Origin: CAXBCP01 sp963974055
Lineage (GTDB): Bacteria > Pseudomonadota > Alphaproteobacteria > MPNO01 > UBA830
Assembly (NCBI GenBank): GCA_963974055.1
Contig: CAXBCP010000032.1
Span: 1-52,537, forward strand
Direction of reading: 5' to 3'
Length of the DNA: 52,537 nt
Position 1 is the stretch's first letter. Every line of letters starts with the position of its first letter. Under the pieces are notes generated by a model. That model was not told the origin of the DNA, ran no database searches, and saw nothing but the letters and a program-made list of their open reading frames with translations. Of this stretch, positions 43,620 to 51,707 are shown piece after piece. A program made the position numbers and the translations under genes.

Positions 43620-45053
43620 TCACCCAGCGCAGCACGACAACATGCCCACATCCATATCGAAGGTTTGTGCTGCCAGTTTCAATCCTTCGACCGTCGTGAG
43701 ATACGGAAAGATCGTTTCGCCCAGAGCCTTCGCCGTCATACCGTGCTTTAAAGCCAGCACCATGGTCTGGATGCTGTCGGCGCCTTCCGGCGCGAGTATC
43801 TGAGCGCCCAGCAACCGATCTGTCTTCGCGTCCGCAACCAGTTTTATAAGACCCCGCGTGTCGCGCGCCGCCAATGCGCGAGGCACCTGGTCGAGCGGAA
43901 CAATCGAGACCTTCGTCTCGTATTCCGCCTCGACAGCGGCCGTCTCGCTCAAGCCCACACCAGCCAACTGCGGATCGGTGAACACGACCCAGGGCATGGC
44001 GGAATTATCGTAAATCAGGCTGTCGCCGTTCAACGCGTTAAGCGCCGCCAGTTTGGCGCCGTATGCCGCCATATAGACGAACTGATCCTGGCCCGTCACA
44101 TCGCCCGCGGCGTAGACGCCCTTTTTCGAAGTGCGCATCCTGTCATCGACATCGATACCCCCCTTGGGGGTGAACGATATGCCGGCATCTTTTAGCCCGA
44201 GTCCTTCCGTGTTCGGTTTACGGCCAGTCGTCAACAGCACCTGCTCTGCGACGATTGTTTCGACAGCGCCATCTTTTTCAAATGAGAGCACGACGCCATT
44301 GCCCGTCATTGCGATGTCGCGATAGGAAAGTCCCGCGAGAACGGTAATTCCTTCGGCTTCAAAATATTCCGTAAGCGCCTCCGAGATTTCGGGTTCGGCC
44401 TCGGGCAACAGACGGCTTCGTGTCGCAAGGGTGATCGCCACACCTGAACGGGCGAACATCTGGGCAAGCTCGCAACCGATATAGCCGCCGCCGATCACGA
44501 GCAACGAGCGCGGCAATTCGGTCAATTCCAGTGCAGATGTGCTGGTGAGGTACGGTGTACTCGCAATCCCCGTAATATCCGGCAAGGAGGGCGTCGAGCC
44601 CGTCGCGATAATAATCTTGCCGGCCGGAATTGTGACGCCGTTGACGATAACACCGCGATCGTTGAGCTGGGCCGCGCCTTCGAGATAGGAGACCCCGTCA
44701 TATTCCTGCAGCAAATCGATATATTTTTTCTGCCGAAGCGATTCAACCAGGCTGTCTTTGGCTTCGACGACTTCCTGCCAATTCATTACCTGCGCCTCGC
44801 CGGTAATTCCGGCGAAACGGTCCGCCGCCCGCGCACCGTGCAATGCCTCTGCCGCGCGGATCATCGTCTTGGAGGGAACGCATCCGACATTGACGCAGGT
44901 CCCGCCAATGGTGCCGTGCCCGATCAGGGATACCTGGGCGCCCTGTTGGGCCGCCGCGATTGCTGCAGAAAACCCGGCAGAGCCCGCGCCGATCACGACG
45001 AGGTCCGGGTTGCCCCCATTTCCGGCATCGGCCGCGCTGGAACTGCCCGTCAT
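43620..45053 (-). CDS. merA: Mercuric reductase MerA, 477 aa, without N-terminal HMA domain
   Basis: Flavin disulfide reductase that reduces Hg(II) to Hg(0) in the cytoplasm with NADPH. FAD motif VIGAGSAGFSAA near residue 20, redox-active GTCVNVGCVPSK near 50, second nucleotide motif VIGGGYIGCELA near 190, and the C-terminal vicinal cysteine pair LSCCAG at the very end that hands Hg(II) to the active site. The NmerA metal-binding domain is absent, as in many shorter MerA proteins. GGAGG precedes the ATG by 7 bases; the start overlaps the MerF-like gene by 4 bases. Last gene of the mer operon. Confidence 0.97.
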   Translation of the reverse strand: MTGSSSAADAGNGGNPDLVVIGAGSAGFSAAIAAAQQGAQVSLIGHGTIGGTCVNVGCVPSKTMIRAAEALHGARAADRFAGITGEAQVMNWQEVVEAKDSLVESLRQKKYIDLLQEYDGVSYLEGAAQLNDRGVIVNGVTIPAGKIIIATGSTPSLPDITGIASTPYLTSTSALELTELPRSLLVIGGGYIGCELAQMFARSGVAITLATRSRLLPEAEPEISEALTEYFEAEGITVLAGLSYRDIAMTGNGVVLSFEKDGAVETIVAEQVLLTTGRKPNTEGLGLKDAGISFTPKGGIDVDDRMRTSKKGVYAAGDVTGQDQFVYMAAYGAKLAALNALNGDSLIYDNSAMPWVVFTDPQLAGVGLSETAAVEAEYETKVSIVPLDQVPRALAARDTRGLIKLVADAKTDRLLGAQILAPEGADSIQTMVLALKHGMTAKALGETIFPYLTTVEGLKLAAQTFDMDVGMLSCCAG

Positions 45054-45442
45054 GACCGTTCCTCCACTGTGGGCTCAGGTTTGGCGCCGGACGAAAATCT
45101 CCGCAAATAAAGGCCGTATCCGACGACGGCGGCAGCGGCAATGAGAGAAATGCGCAGGGCGTATCTGAACTCCAGCCAGATAATCAGTGCGGATAAAGCA
45201 ATAACAGCAACGGCGATGCTGGCCTTGGGGGATGGTCCGGGGGCACCGGCACGGAGGTATAACGAATAGGCGACGATACCGAGGGAGGCGAACATGACCG
45301 GGAAAAGCACAAAATCGATCCATCCGAGCCAGGCCGAGAGGCCGACAGCACCCAGACCGATAGCGAGCACCGGCGTAAAACAGCACAGCGCGGCGACCAC
45401 GGTGCCTGTGCACCCGGTGCGGAATAGTTTCTTGTCAGTCAT
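45050..45442 (-). CDS. MerF-like mercury transport protein, 130 aa
   Basis: Inner-membrane protein with the MerF-type first hairpin: ALCCFTPVLAIGLGAVGLSA (vicinal cysteines) then WLGWIDFVLFPV. MerF is about 80 aa with two helices; this one has about two more helices and a basic tail, so it is an extended form. It is expected to pass Hg(II) from the periplasm to MerA. ATG 45442 overlaps the previous stop (ATGACTGA), a coupling arrangement. Confidence 0.85.
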   Translation of the reverse strand: MTDKKLFRTGCTGTVVAALCCFTPVLAIGLGAVGLSAWLGWIDFVLFPVMFASLGIVAYSLYLRAGAPGPSPKASIAVAVIALSALIIWLEFRYALRISLIAAAAVVGYGLYLRRFSSGAKPEPTVEERS

Positions 45443-45701
45443 AGTGTTTTTCCAGTGTATTGGTCTTCGGGGTAGAGCGGGCATCGTCGGACGTGGTCTT
45501 CCCTATCCGTCTGAAGACGACGATAGTCGCGAAAGCAGCCATGGTGAGCGCTATGGAAAGCATGCCATCAATGCCGCCGATCCATGCAAATAGACCTACG
45601 CCACCGGAGGCCAGAAACGCCGGCCCGAGACAGCAGACCAGCAGAAAGCTGCCGCCGATAGCGAAAGGCAGAATGTTCCCTTGGGGCGGTTCCTGCTCCA
45701 T
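45435..45701 (-). CDS. Small membrane protein with vicinal cysteines in the mer operon, 88 aa
   Basis: Two predicted helices; the first ends LLVCCLGPAFLASGGVGLFA, placing a CC pair in the membrane as in MerF and MerT but with a different surrounding. Not a recognisable MerC or MerE. By position (between merP and the MerF-like gene) and the CC pair it is probably another Hg(II) carrier or a half of a split transporter. Confidence 0.75.
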   Translation of the reverse strand: MEQEPPQGNILPFAIGGSFLLVCCLGPAFLASGGVGLFAWIGGIDGMLSIALTMAAFATIVVFRRIGKTTSDDARSTPKTNTLEKHYD

Positions 45702-45708
45702 CGTCGGC

Positions 45709-45993
45709 CTACCGGACGACCGCCGATGGGAAGCCGACAGCCTTTGTCGCCTCCATCAGTGCTGTCGTATCGGTCTTCGCATCGTCAAAACGGACTGTTG
45801 CTCTTTGCTCCCCATAAGAAACCTGCACCTTCAGCACGCCGGACACTTTCTGCAAACTGCGTTTGACGATGTAGGGACAGGTCGGGCAATCCATCTTCAC
45901 ATCAAGGCCAACGGTTCTTTCAGCCGTAAAGGCCATGCCGGAATGGCCAACCAGGATAATTGCTGCCAGCAGCCCGATCAGATACCGGTTCAT
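45709..45993 (-). CDS. merP: Periplasmic mercury-binding protein MerP, 94 aa
   Basis: Signal peptide (MNRYLIGLLAAIILVGHSGM, cleavage after AFTA) then an HMA fold with metal site MDCPTCPYIVK. Binds Hg(II) in the periplasm and passes it to MerT. The usual MTCAACP is altered to MDCPTCP, keeping both cysteines. GAGGAG is 8 bases before the ATG, and the gene follows merT. Confidence 0.92.
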   Translation of the reverse strand: MNRYLIGLLAAIILVGHSGMAFTAERTVGLDVKMDCPTCPYIVKRSLQKVSGVLKVQVSYGEQRATVRFDDAKTDTTALMEATKAVGFPSAVVR

Positions 45994-46005
45994 TTGATCT
46001 TCTCC

Positions 46006-46428
46006 TCAATAATCCAGAAACAACGGGGCCGTATAGGGAAAAACGAGCGCGGCCAGTACCAGCACGGTTGCGGACCAAAGCACGATCCTGTTTATGCGAT
46101 CCGATACAGGCGACCCGCAGTAGCTTCCCTCGGCGCACGCGGAAGCTGCAGGTTTGCGGTATGTCTTCCAGAATCCCGCTGCCAGAAACGCTGCCGTTGC
46201 CACGAAAAAATACGGTTTATACGGATATAGCGACGACAGGTTCCCAATCCATGCGCCGGTTGCGCCGAGGCTGAACAACGACAGCGGCAGAATACAGCAG
46301 GACGACATCGCGATCGCACCGAGAGCGCTGCCGCTCGCGAGTAGGCCTTTCTCCGCATTTTCACGCTTCGCCCGCCTCGGCAAAGCGTCGTCCGACATGC
46401 TCGAGACGGTAGCTTTCTGTTGATTCAT
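46006..46428 (-). CDS. merT: Mercury transport protein MerT, 140 aa
   Basis: Three predicted membrane helices, the first with the CC pair (SALGAIAMSSCCILPLSLFS), then GATGAWIGNL and a cytoplasmic loop with two further cysteines (SACAEGSYCG) between helices 2 and 3. This is the standard MerT plan. The 24-residue N-terminal extension could mean a later start at MSDDALPRR. First gene of the minus-strand mer operon, about 30 bases after the MerR-type promoter. Confidence 0.94.
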   Translation of the reverse strand: MNQQKATVSSMSDDALPRRAKRENAEKGLLASGSALGAIAMSSCCILPLSLFSLGATGAWIGNLSSLYPYKPYFFVATAAFLAAGFWKTYRKPAASACAEGSYCGSPVSDRINRIVLWSATVLVLAALVFPYTAPLFLDY

Positions 46429-46456
46429 CGATCCGACACTTGTTCCGTTGAAACCT

Positions 46457-46487
46457 ATATACGGTCTGTACCTGATACAGGTTCAAG
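46457..46487 (-). promoter_or_regulatory. MerR-type promoter/operator of the merTP operon
   Basis: Minus strand: TTGAAC, 19-base spacer, TATATA. The spacer starts with the dyad CTGTATCAGGTACAG (46467-46481), arms CTGTA/TACAG. A 19-base spacer with the dyad between the boxes is the hallmark of promoters underwound by MerR. Confidence 0.85.
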
Positions 46488-46580
46488 ATGTTTTTTTGAT
46501 CGTCGGTATCGACGCGTCAGGCGGCGATCGACATTGGTGTGGAACCAGAGTCGAGACGATTGAACGGGGCCAGCGAATTC

Positions 46581-46595
46581 CTGTAGCCTTTACAG
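46581..46595 (+). promoter_or_regulatory. Second CTGTA-N5-TACAG dyad, before merR
   Basis: CTGTAGCCTTTACAG has the same arms and spacing as the merT operator and lies 29 bases before the merR start. It probably lets MerR control its own gene. The surrounding promoter boxes are weak. Confidence 0.6.
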
Positions 46596-46623
46596 GGCAT
46601 GTTTAATATGAAGGGGGTACGTC

Positions 46624-47028
46624 ATGTCGGATGTAGAACGTCTTACACGCGGACGGTTGGCCAAGCTGACAGGCTGCAATATCGAAACCGTGCGTTATTA
46701 CGAAAAGGCCGGGATTATGCCGGACCCCCGGCGAAGCGAGAGTGGCCACAGATTATACGATGCGGCCGATGTGCGGCGGCTTGGATTTGTCCGGAGGTGT
46801 CGTGAACTGGGATTTTCGCTGGAGGAGATTCGCAGTCTTTTGGAACTGGTGGACGGTGGCCGTTACAGTTGCGGGGAGGTTCGTGACATAACGCTGAACC
46901 ATGCAGGAGAAATCCGCGAAAAAATTTCAGACTTGCGCCGCATGGAGAGAATACTCAAGGAAATGGCCGCAAAATGCGATGGCGGTGATGTTCCAGAGTG
47001 CCCCATTCTGGATGCGTTATCTTCATGA
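46624..47028 (+). CDS. merR: Mercury-responsive regulator MerR, 134 aa
   Basis: MerR-family HTH (GRLAKLTGCNIETVRYYEKA) and dimer helix, with the three Hg(II)-binding cysteines in RYSCGEV (about residue 80), AAKCDGGDVPEC (about 115 and 124). Without Hg it holds RNA polymerase at the merT promoter; with Hg it untwists the DNA. Divergent from merT across 195 bp. Its stop overlaps the ynfA start (ATGA). Confidence 0.95.
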   Translation: MSDVERLTRGRLAKLTGCNIETVRYYEKAGIMPDPRRSESGHRLYDAADVRRLGFVRRCRELGFSLEEIRSLLELVDGGRYSCGEVRDITLNHAGEIREKISDLRRMERILKEMAAKCDGGDVPECPILDALSS

Positions 47029-47354
47029 TTGTCACCATCGCAACATATGCCGGAGCCGCTGTCGCAGAGATTGCGGGTTGTTTTGCTTTCTGGGCCTGGC
47101 TCAGGCTTGAAAAATCCAGCCTGTGGGTGATTCCGGGAGTCGTGAGTTTGATCGTGTTTGCGTACTTGCTTGCGCGGATCGATACGGAATTTGCGGGCCG
47201 CGCCTACGCTGCATACGGCGGCATATACATCATCTCGTCTCTCGCCTGGCTTTGGGTCATCGAAGGCTCGCGCCCCGATCGCTGGGATCTGATAGGCGGA
47301 GCGATCTGCCTGACAGGCGCTGCCGTCATCCTTTGGGGTCCACGTTCAGCGTGA
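47025..47354 (+). CDS. ynfA: YnfA/UPF0060 membrane protein, 109 aa
   Basis: Four predicted membrane helices in the standard UPF0060 length: AGAAVAEIAGCFAFWAWLR, PGVVSLIVFAYLL, AYAAYGGIYIISSLAWLWV and WDLIGGAICLTGAAVILW. It resembles small-multidrug-resistance proteins in layout, and its transport role is poorly known. ATG 47025 overlaps the merR stop by 4 bases (ATGA), so it is co-translated with the regulator and hence mercury-regulated. An 86-bp internal copy lies at 35136. Confidence 0.92.
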   Translation: MIVTIATYAGAAVAEIAGCFAFWAWLRLEKSSLWVIPGVVSLIVFAYLLARIDTEFAGRAYAAYGGIYIISSLAWLWVIEGSRPDRWDLIGGAICLTGAAVILWGPRSA

Positions 47355-47879
47355 AATCCGGATGTTGAATCCGGCCTTAAAATCCAACCTATCTTGTTAA
47401 AGTCGGCACGGTAGTTTTGGACCATAGGTAGTGAGCCGGGGTCAGGAATACAGGATACCAACCGCGGCCGTTCCGGAAATGAGCCGTAAGATCATTCGAG
47501 ACAACAACCCATGTTCGCCGCTAAGACCGCTGACATGATAGGGGTAACACGAGAAGCTGTTCGGGGGGCAACTCTGCGTGACCGGGAGAATTTCTTAATC
47601 TGTTCAGGGACATCGTTTTCATCCGTGCGGCATTGCACCCTGGTATCCAGTTTCCAAAGTCCCTTAGCGGCGCGCTTGCAGAAAATCAGGTTAAACTTGG
47701 CCGGATTAATCCTGGTCAGGCCTTTCGGACTTTCTCATTTACCCAGCCGACGGACGGGTCAAATCGGGCGACTCCGGGAAATTTCAATTCGAAGATAATT
47801 ATTGCGCGTCGAAATTTTCCCAATACATGTTTGACACCGTACCATGGTACGGGGTGCAGATTTGTTGCGGAGGAGAAAA
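47355..47879. other. 525-bp gap between ynfA and the MerR-HMA operon
   Basis: Starts with a weak hairpin (CCGGAT/ATCCGG) after ynfA. A 95-codon open frame at 47511 has no family resemblance and no ribosome site, so I do not call it. The right end holds the operator described next. Confidence 0.45.
47831..47861 (+). promoter_or_regulatory. MerR-type operator/promoter of the second metal operon
   Basis: TTGACA is directly followed by the perfect 16-base palindrome CCGTACCATGGTACGG (47837-47852), then a weak -10 (GCAGAT or CAGATT) at 19-20 bases. The arms CCGTAC/GTACGG equal those of classical mer operators, and the dyad sits between the boxes. Confidence 0.88.
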
Positions 47880-48563
47880 ATGACGCGCTTTACCATCGGT
47901 CGTGCCGCAAATGCGGCCAACGTAAACGTCGAGACTATCCGCTTCTATGAGCGCAAGGGGCTAATCGAACAGCCACTTAAGCCCAGCAGCGGAGGGCCGC
48001 GGGAATATGACTGTGAGACGGTTTACCGTATCCGATTCGTGCGTCAGGCACAGGAGATCGGATTCTCGTTGCGGGAAATCGGGGAGCTTCTCTCTCTTCG
48101 TGCCGACCCCGAAGCCGATTGTGCCGACGTCCGGGGTCGCGCAATCGAGAAAAGGGAAGAAGTTCAAATCAAACTCGCCCGGCTGTCGAACATGCGTGAC
48201 GCTCTCGATGAACTGATTGCGAGTTGTCCGGGTGGCGGGGACGTCAAAGCTTGTACCATCCTTGAAGCTATGGAGCGCGGGGTGCCGAAACTCGCCGACG
48301 AACTATTGAGCGAAGAAAAAACATCGAAGGAAGATAACGAAATGATCGAAACCACCATCCTGAATGTTGACGGAATGCATTGTGACGGCTGTGCACGAAC
48401 GATCGAGGCCCTACTCAGCCGGGTCCCCGGTGTTAGAAAGGCCGAAGCGTCCTATGACCAAGGCCATGCCCGAGTCCTGCACGATCAACGGCAAGCGCCG
48501 GTAAACGACTTGATCGCGGCGATTGCCAAGGGAGGCTTCGGCGCTAAAGCCGCCGAGCAATGA
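47880..48563 (+). CDS. MerR-family regulator fused to a heavy-metal-associated domain, 227 aa
   Basis: Residues 1-125 are MerR-type (FTIGRAANAANVNVETIRFY, dimer helix) with cysteines DCADV near 84 and SCPGGGDVKAC near 118-126, the Hg-MerR pattern. A linker of about 25 acidic residues joins an HMA domain (about 157-227) with metal site DGMHCDGCARTIEALL. GGAGGAG precedes the ATG. Probably senses Hg(II) or a soft metal and activates its own operon (CcdA-like protein and P-type ATPase); the HMA tail may load or buffer the metal. The fused form is unusual. Confidence 0.9.
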   Translation: MTRFTIGRAANAANVNVETIRFYERKGLIEQPLKPSSGGPREYDCETVYRIRFVRQAQEIGFSLREIGELLSLRADPEADCADVRGRAIEKREEVQIKLARLSNMRDALDELIASCPGGGDVKACTILEAMERGVPKLADELLSEEKTSKEDNEMIETTILNVDGMHCDGCARTIEALLSRVPGVRKAEASYDQGHARVLHDQRQAPVNDLIAAIAKGGFGAKAAEQ

Positions 48564-49243
48564 TCGAACTGAGCTTCATGGGACTCGTGGCCATTCCCGC
48601 GGGACTTGGTTTGATCGGTTTTATAGAACCCTGCTCGATCGGCTCCAGCCTTGTGTTCATTAAACATCTCGAGGGTAAGAGCGGCGCATCGAAGCTGCGG
48701 GAGACGGCGTTATTCGCTTTGACCCGTTCGGTCTTTATCGGCCTGCTTGGTGTCGTCGCCGTTTTGCTCGGTTCTGTATTCCTCGAACTGCAGCGCGGCG
48801 CCTGGGTCTTGCTTGGGGCTGGGTATGTTGCGCTCGGTCTGCTGCTCGCAACCGGTCGCGCCCGAGCATTGATGGTTTCCCTCGGACCGAGCCTGCGGCG
48901 CCTCAACGGACGCAGCGGTTCAGCTGGTCTGGGGGTTCTTTTCGGTCTCAATATTCCCGCCTGTGCGGCACCTCTCCTGTTTGCCCTGCTAGCTGGAGCA
49001 GCCGCATCGACAACGATATACAGCGGATTCATCGCCCTCGCCGTTTTCGGTTTCGCCCTGTCGCTTCCGCTTGTCGTGGTCATGTTCATCCCTGCGGCCC
49101 GCGGATTACTCGATCGCCTTGCCGCTCTCTCGGGACGTTTCCCGGTGTTCGCCGGCTTTGTTCTCGCGGGACTTGGCGTCTGGTCAATCTGGTTCGGCAT
49201 CTTCGCGACCATCGACACTGGGGCTGCCGGGTCGCAAACATGA
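48560..49243 (+). CDS. CcdA/DsbD-like membrane protein, 227 aa
   Basis: Six predicted membrane helices with paired cysteines in GFIEPCSIGSS (helix 1) and FGLNIPACAAPLLF (helix 4), the two-fold layout of CcdA thiol-electron transporters. The motif PCSIG plus IPACAAP is shared by metal-operon relatives. ATG overlaps the MerR-HMA stop (ATGA). Probably transfers reducing power across the membrane or moves metal in concert with the ATPase downstream. Confidence 0.85.
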   Translation: MIELSFMGLVAIPAGLGLIGFIEPCSIGSSLVFIKHLEGKSGASKLRETALFALTRSVFIGLLGVVAVLLGSVFLELQRGAWVLLGAGYVALGLLLATGRARALMVSLGPSLRRLNGRSGSAGLGVLFGLNIPACAAPLLFALLAGAAASTTIYSGFIALAVFGFALSLPLVVVMFIPAARGLLDRLAALSGRFPVFAGFVLAGLGVWSIWFGIFATIDTGAAGSQT

Positions 49244-49256
49244 AGGAGCAGGCATC

Positions 49257-51707
49257 ATGAGCAATCTTTCGGTAACGGACGAAACCCTCAACCTTTGGAG
49301 TCAGGAACCCGCCGAACGGCCTGACCGCGCCCGCATCCGCGCCCGAATCGGCGGGCTTCATTGTTCGCTGTGTACCGGAACGATCGAAAAAGCGCTCGGC
49401 CGGCAGAAAGGGGTCGACAAGGTTGCTGTCAGCCTGACCCACGAACAGGCACTCGTCGAATTCGACCCTTCGGCAACTACGCCCGAGTCGTTGCTCCAGA
49501 CATTGCGCGACATCGGCTACACGATCCACGATCCAAACAAGTTGCGGCCTTTCGAGGACGAGGAACGCGAGCTTGTCACGGAAGGCCGGCGGTTCCTGAC
49601 CGCCACCGCATTCAGCTTGTTGTCCGTCGCACTGATCACCGATCCGTCCGGAGCCTTGTCGCTCATCCTGCCGGCAATTGCGACGATCAGTCTGGTCGCC
49701 TTTGTTTTCCTTGTGCTGCGTGCACGCGGTCTGTGGCCGGCACTTGTCGGTGCTGGCGGACTGGGTGTGCTGACTGTCGGGCTTCTCGTACTGAAAAGTT
49801 CCGGCTCGCTCGCCGGTTTTACACCCTGGGTTGTCGGGGGACTCGCCATAGTACTCGTTTTCGGGGTTGCCCGGCACATCCTTCTGATGGCGGTGCAAGC
49901 TTTGCGGCGCGGCATACTGAACCAGCACGTCCTGTTGGAGGCCGGTGCTTTTGCCGGGCTGGCCGGCGGCGCGATCGGTCTGGCACTCGATCAACCGGGC
50001 TATCCCACTGCACCGTTTTTCGCTGTCGCCGTCATGGTGGCGACCTATCATATCTTCTCGGAGTGGCTGTCGTTGATCGTCAAAACGCGGTCTTCCCAGG
50101 CGGTCAAACGCCTGCTCGATCTGCAGCCCGACCTTGCCCGTGTCCAACGCAACGGGCGGGAGCAGGAAATCGCAGTGAGCGACGTTGTCGTAGGCGATCT
50201 CGTGCGGGTGCGTCCCGGCGAACGCCTGCCGGTGGACGGTGAGGTCGTCGAGGGCCGGTCGGCAATTGACCAGTCTCTGGTTACTGGCGAGCCAATGCCG
50301 GTTGAACATATGCCGGGGGATACGGTTATCGGTGGCACAATCAATGGGAACGGCACGCTGCTTGTTCGGGTTACCGCGGTGGGCGAGGAGAGCTTTCTCC
50401 GCCGCGTTGTCCGCGAAGTCGAAGATGCTCGTGCCCTCAAACCCGGTCTCCTGCACCTGGTCGACCGCGTCCTCAGGGTATATACGCCGACTGTACTGAC
50501 AATTTCGGTCCTATCGTTCGCCGTCTGGGCGTTGCTGCCGCAATTGCTCGGGTTCACGCCTGACCTGCAGCGCGCCGTCTTCGCGGGTCTTAGCGTTCTG
50601 GTCATGGGCTATCCCTGCGCGGTTGGCATATCCGCACCCCTGTCCATCGTACGAGGCGCCGGCGAGGCGGCGGAGAAAGGCATCCTGATGCGCACCGGAG
50701 AGGCGTTTCAGGGATACCGTCTCGTCCGGCAGATAGCTTTCGACAAGACGGGAACGCTCACCGAGGGGCGACCAAGGGTGCATGAGGTTGAAGCTGTATC
50801 GGGAGATTCTGATCAGGTTCTCATGCTCGCCGCCGCCGCCGAAGCCAATTCTGAACACCCGCTTGCGGCAGCGGTGGTAGACGCCGCGTTCGATGACGGC
50901 CTGACACCTTCCACTTCGGATTCATTCGAAGCAACGCCGGGCAAGGGGGTGGCTGCGCTAGTTGACGGTCAGGACGTGTTAGTGGGCAGTCCGAGATTTC
51001 TGGAAGAAAGCGGAATTGAACTTTCATTGATGCGGCAACGCATTGAGGCGTTGGAGGGTATGGGGCGGACAGTGATCGCCGTCGCGCGAGACGGTAGCCT
51101 TGTCGGGTTGCTCGCTCTGGGCGATGCGGCGCGCGCCGAGGCAGCACCGACTATTGCCCGGTTGAGAGAAGCGGGCGTGCGCACGGTCCTCGTGACCGGC
51201 GACAACAGGCGCACGGCGATTCAGATCGGCGAGGAATTGGGCCTTGATGAGGTGCATGCAGAAGTCCTGCCTGGCGAGAAGGCCAAGCTGATCCGAGACC
51301 TCCAGCAAGGCGAAAGGACCGCCATGGTTGGCGACGGTATCAACGATGCGCCGGCCCTGATGCAGGCCGATGTCGGTATCGCCATGGGGTCAGGTACCGA
51401 CATTGCCATCGACGCCGCCGATATCATTATTCTCAACAATGACATTTCCAACGTTGTCGAGGCACGCGAAATTAGTGGGCATGGTTATCGCAAAATGCTG
51501 CAAAACATTTCGTTGGCGTTCTTGTTTAATGGAATTGGCGTACCGATTGCTGCGACCGGATTGGTTTACCCGGTCTGGGCCATGGTGGCGATGGCCGCCA
51601 GCGTAACCGCCATCTTCATTAATTCGCTTTGGGGCCAGCCGCACTTGTTTATCGATGCGATTCTGAGTGTGGGTAAACCAATCACAGAGAACGAAAAGCT
51701 GGCCTAA
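49257..51707 (+). CDS. P1B-type heavy-metal ATPase with YPC motif, 816 aa
   Basis: Metal-exporting P-type ATPase. N-terminal HMA domain with GLHCSLCTGTIEKAL near residue 35; eight predicted helices; actuator TGE (SLVTGEPMP); phosphorylation site DKTGTLTEG; nucleotide site SEHPL and hinge GDGINDAPAL. The metal-selecting helix reads MGYPCAVGISAPLSIVRG, so the usual CPC or SPC is YPC. AAGGAG precedes ATG 49257 by 8 bases; the frame opens 186 bases earlier but that part is out-of-frame ccdA sequence. Context and operator suggest Hg(II) or another soft metal, but YPC makes cation choice uncertain. Confidence 0.94.
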   Translation: MSNLSVTDETLNLWSQEPAERPDRARIRARIGGLHCSLCTGTIEKALGRQKGVDKVAVSLTHEQALVEFDPSATTPESLLQTLRDIGYTIHDPNKLRPFEDEERELVTEGRRFLTATAFSLLSVALITDPSGALSLILPAIATISLVAFVFLVLRARGLWPALVGAGGLGVLTVGLLVLKSSGSLAGFTPWVVGGLAIVLVFGVARHILLMAVQALRRGILNQHVLLEAGAFAGLAGGAIGLALDQPGYPTAPFFAVAVMVATYHIFSEWLSLIVKTRSSQAVKRLLDLQPDLARVQRNGREQEIAVSDVVVGDLVRVRPGERLPVDGEVVEGRSAIDQSLVTGEPMPVEHMPGDTVIGGTINGNGTLLVRVTAVGEESFLRRVVREVEDARALKPGLLHLVDRVLRVYTPTVLTISVLSFAVWALLPQLLGFTPDLQRAVFAGLSVLVMGYPCAVGISAPLSIVRGAGEAAEKGILMRTGEAFQGYRLVRQIAFDKTGTLTEGRPRVHEVEAVSGDSDQVLMLAAAAEANSEHPLAAAVVDAAFDDGLTPSTSDSFEATPGKGVAALVDGQDVLVGSPRFLEESGIELSLMRQRIEALEGMGRTVIAVARDGSLVGLLALGDAARAEAAPTIARLREAGVRTVLVTGDNRRTAIQIGEELGLDEVHAEVLPGEKAKLIRDLQQGERTAMVGDGINDAPALMQADVGIAMGSGTDIAIDAADIIILNNDISNVVEAREISGHGYRKMLQNISLAFLFNGIGVPIAATGLVYPVWAMVAMAASVTAIFINSLWGQPHLFIDAILSVGKPITENEKLA

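Noticed and set aside
47511..47798. 95-codon plus-strand frame in the ynfA to MerR-HMA gap
   Set aside because: No family, no ribosome site, and low-complexity end; called non-coding.
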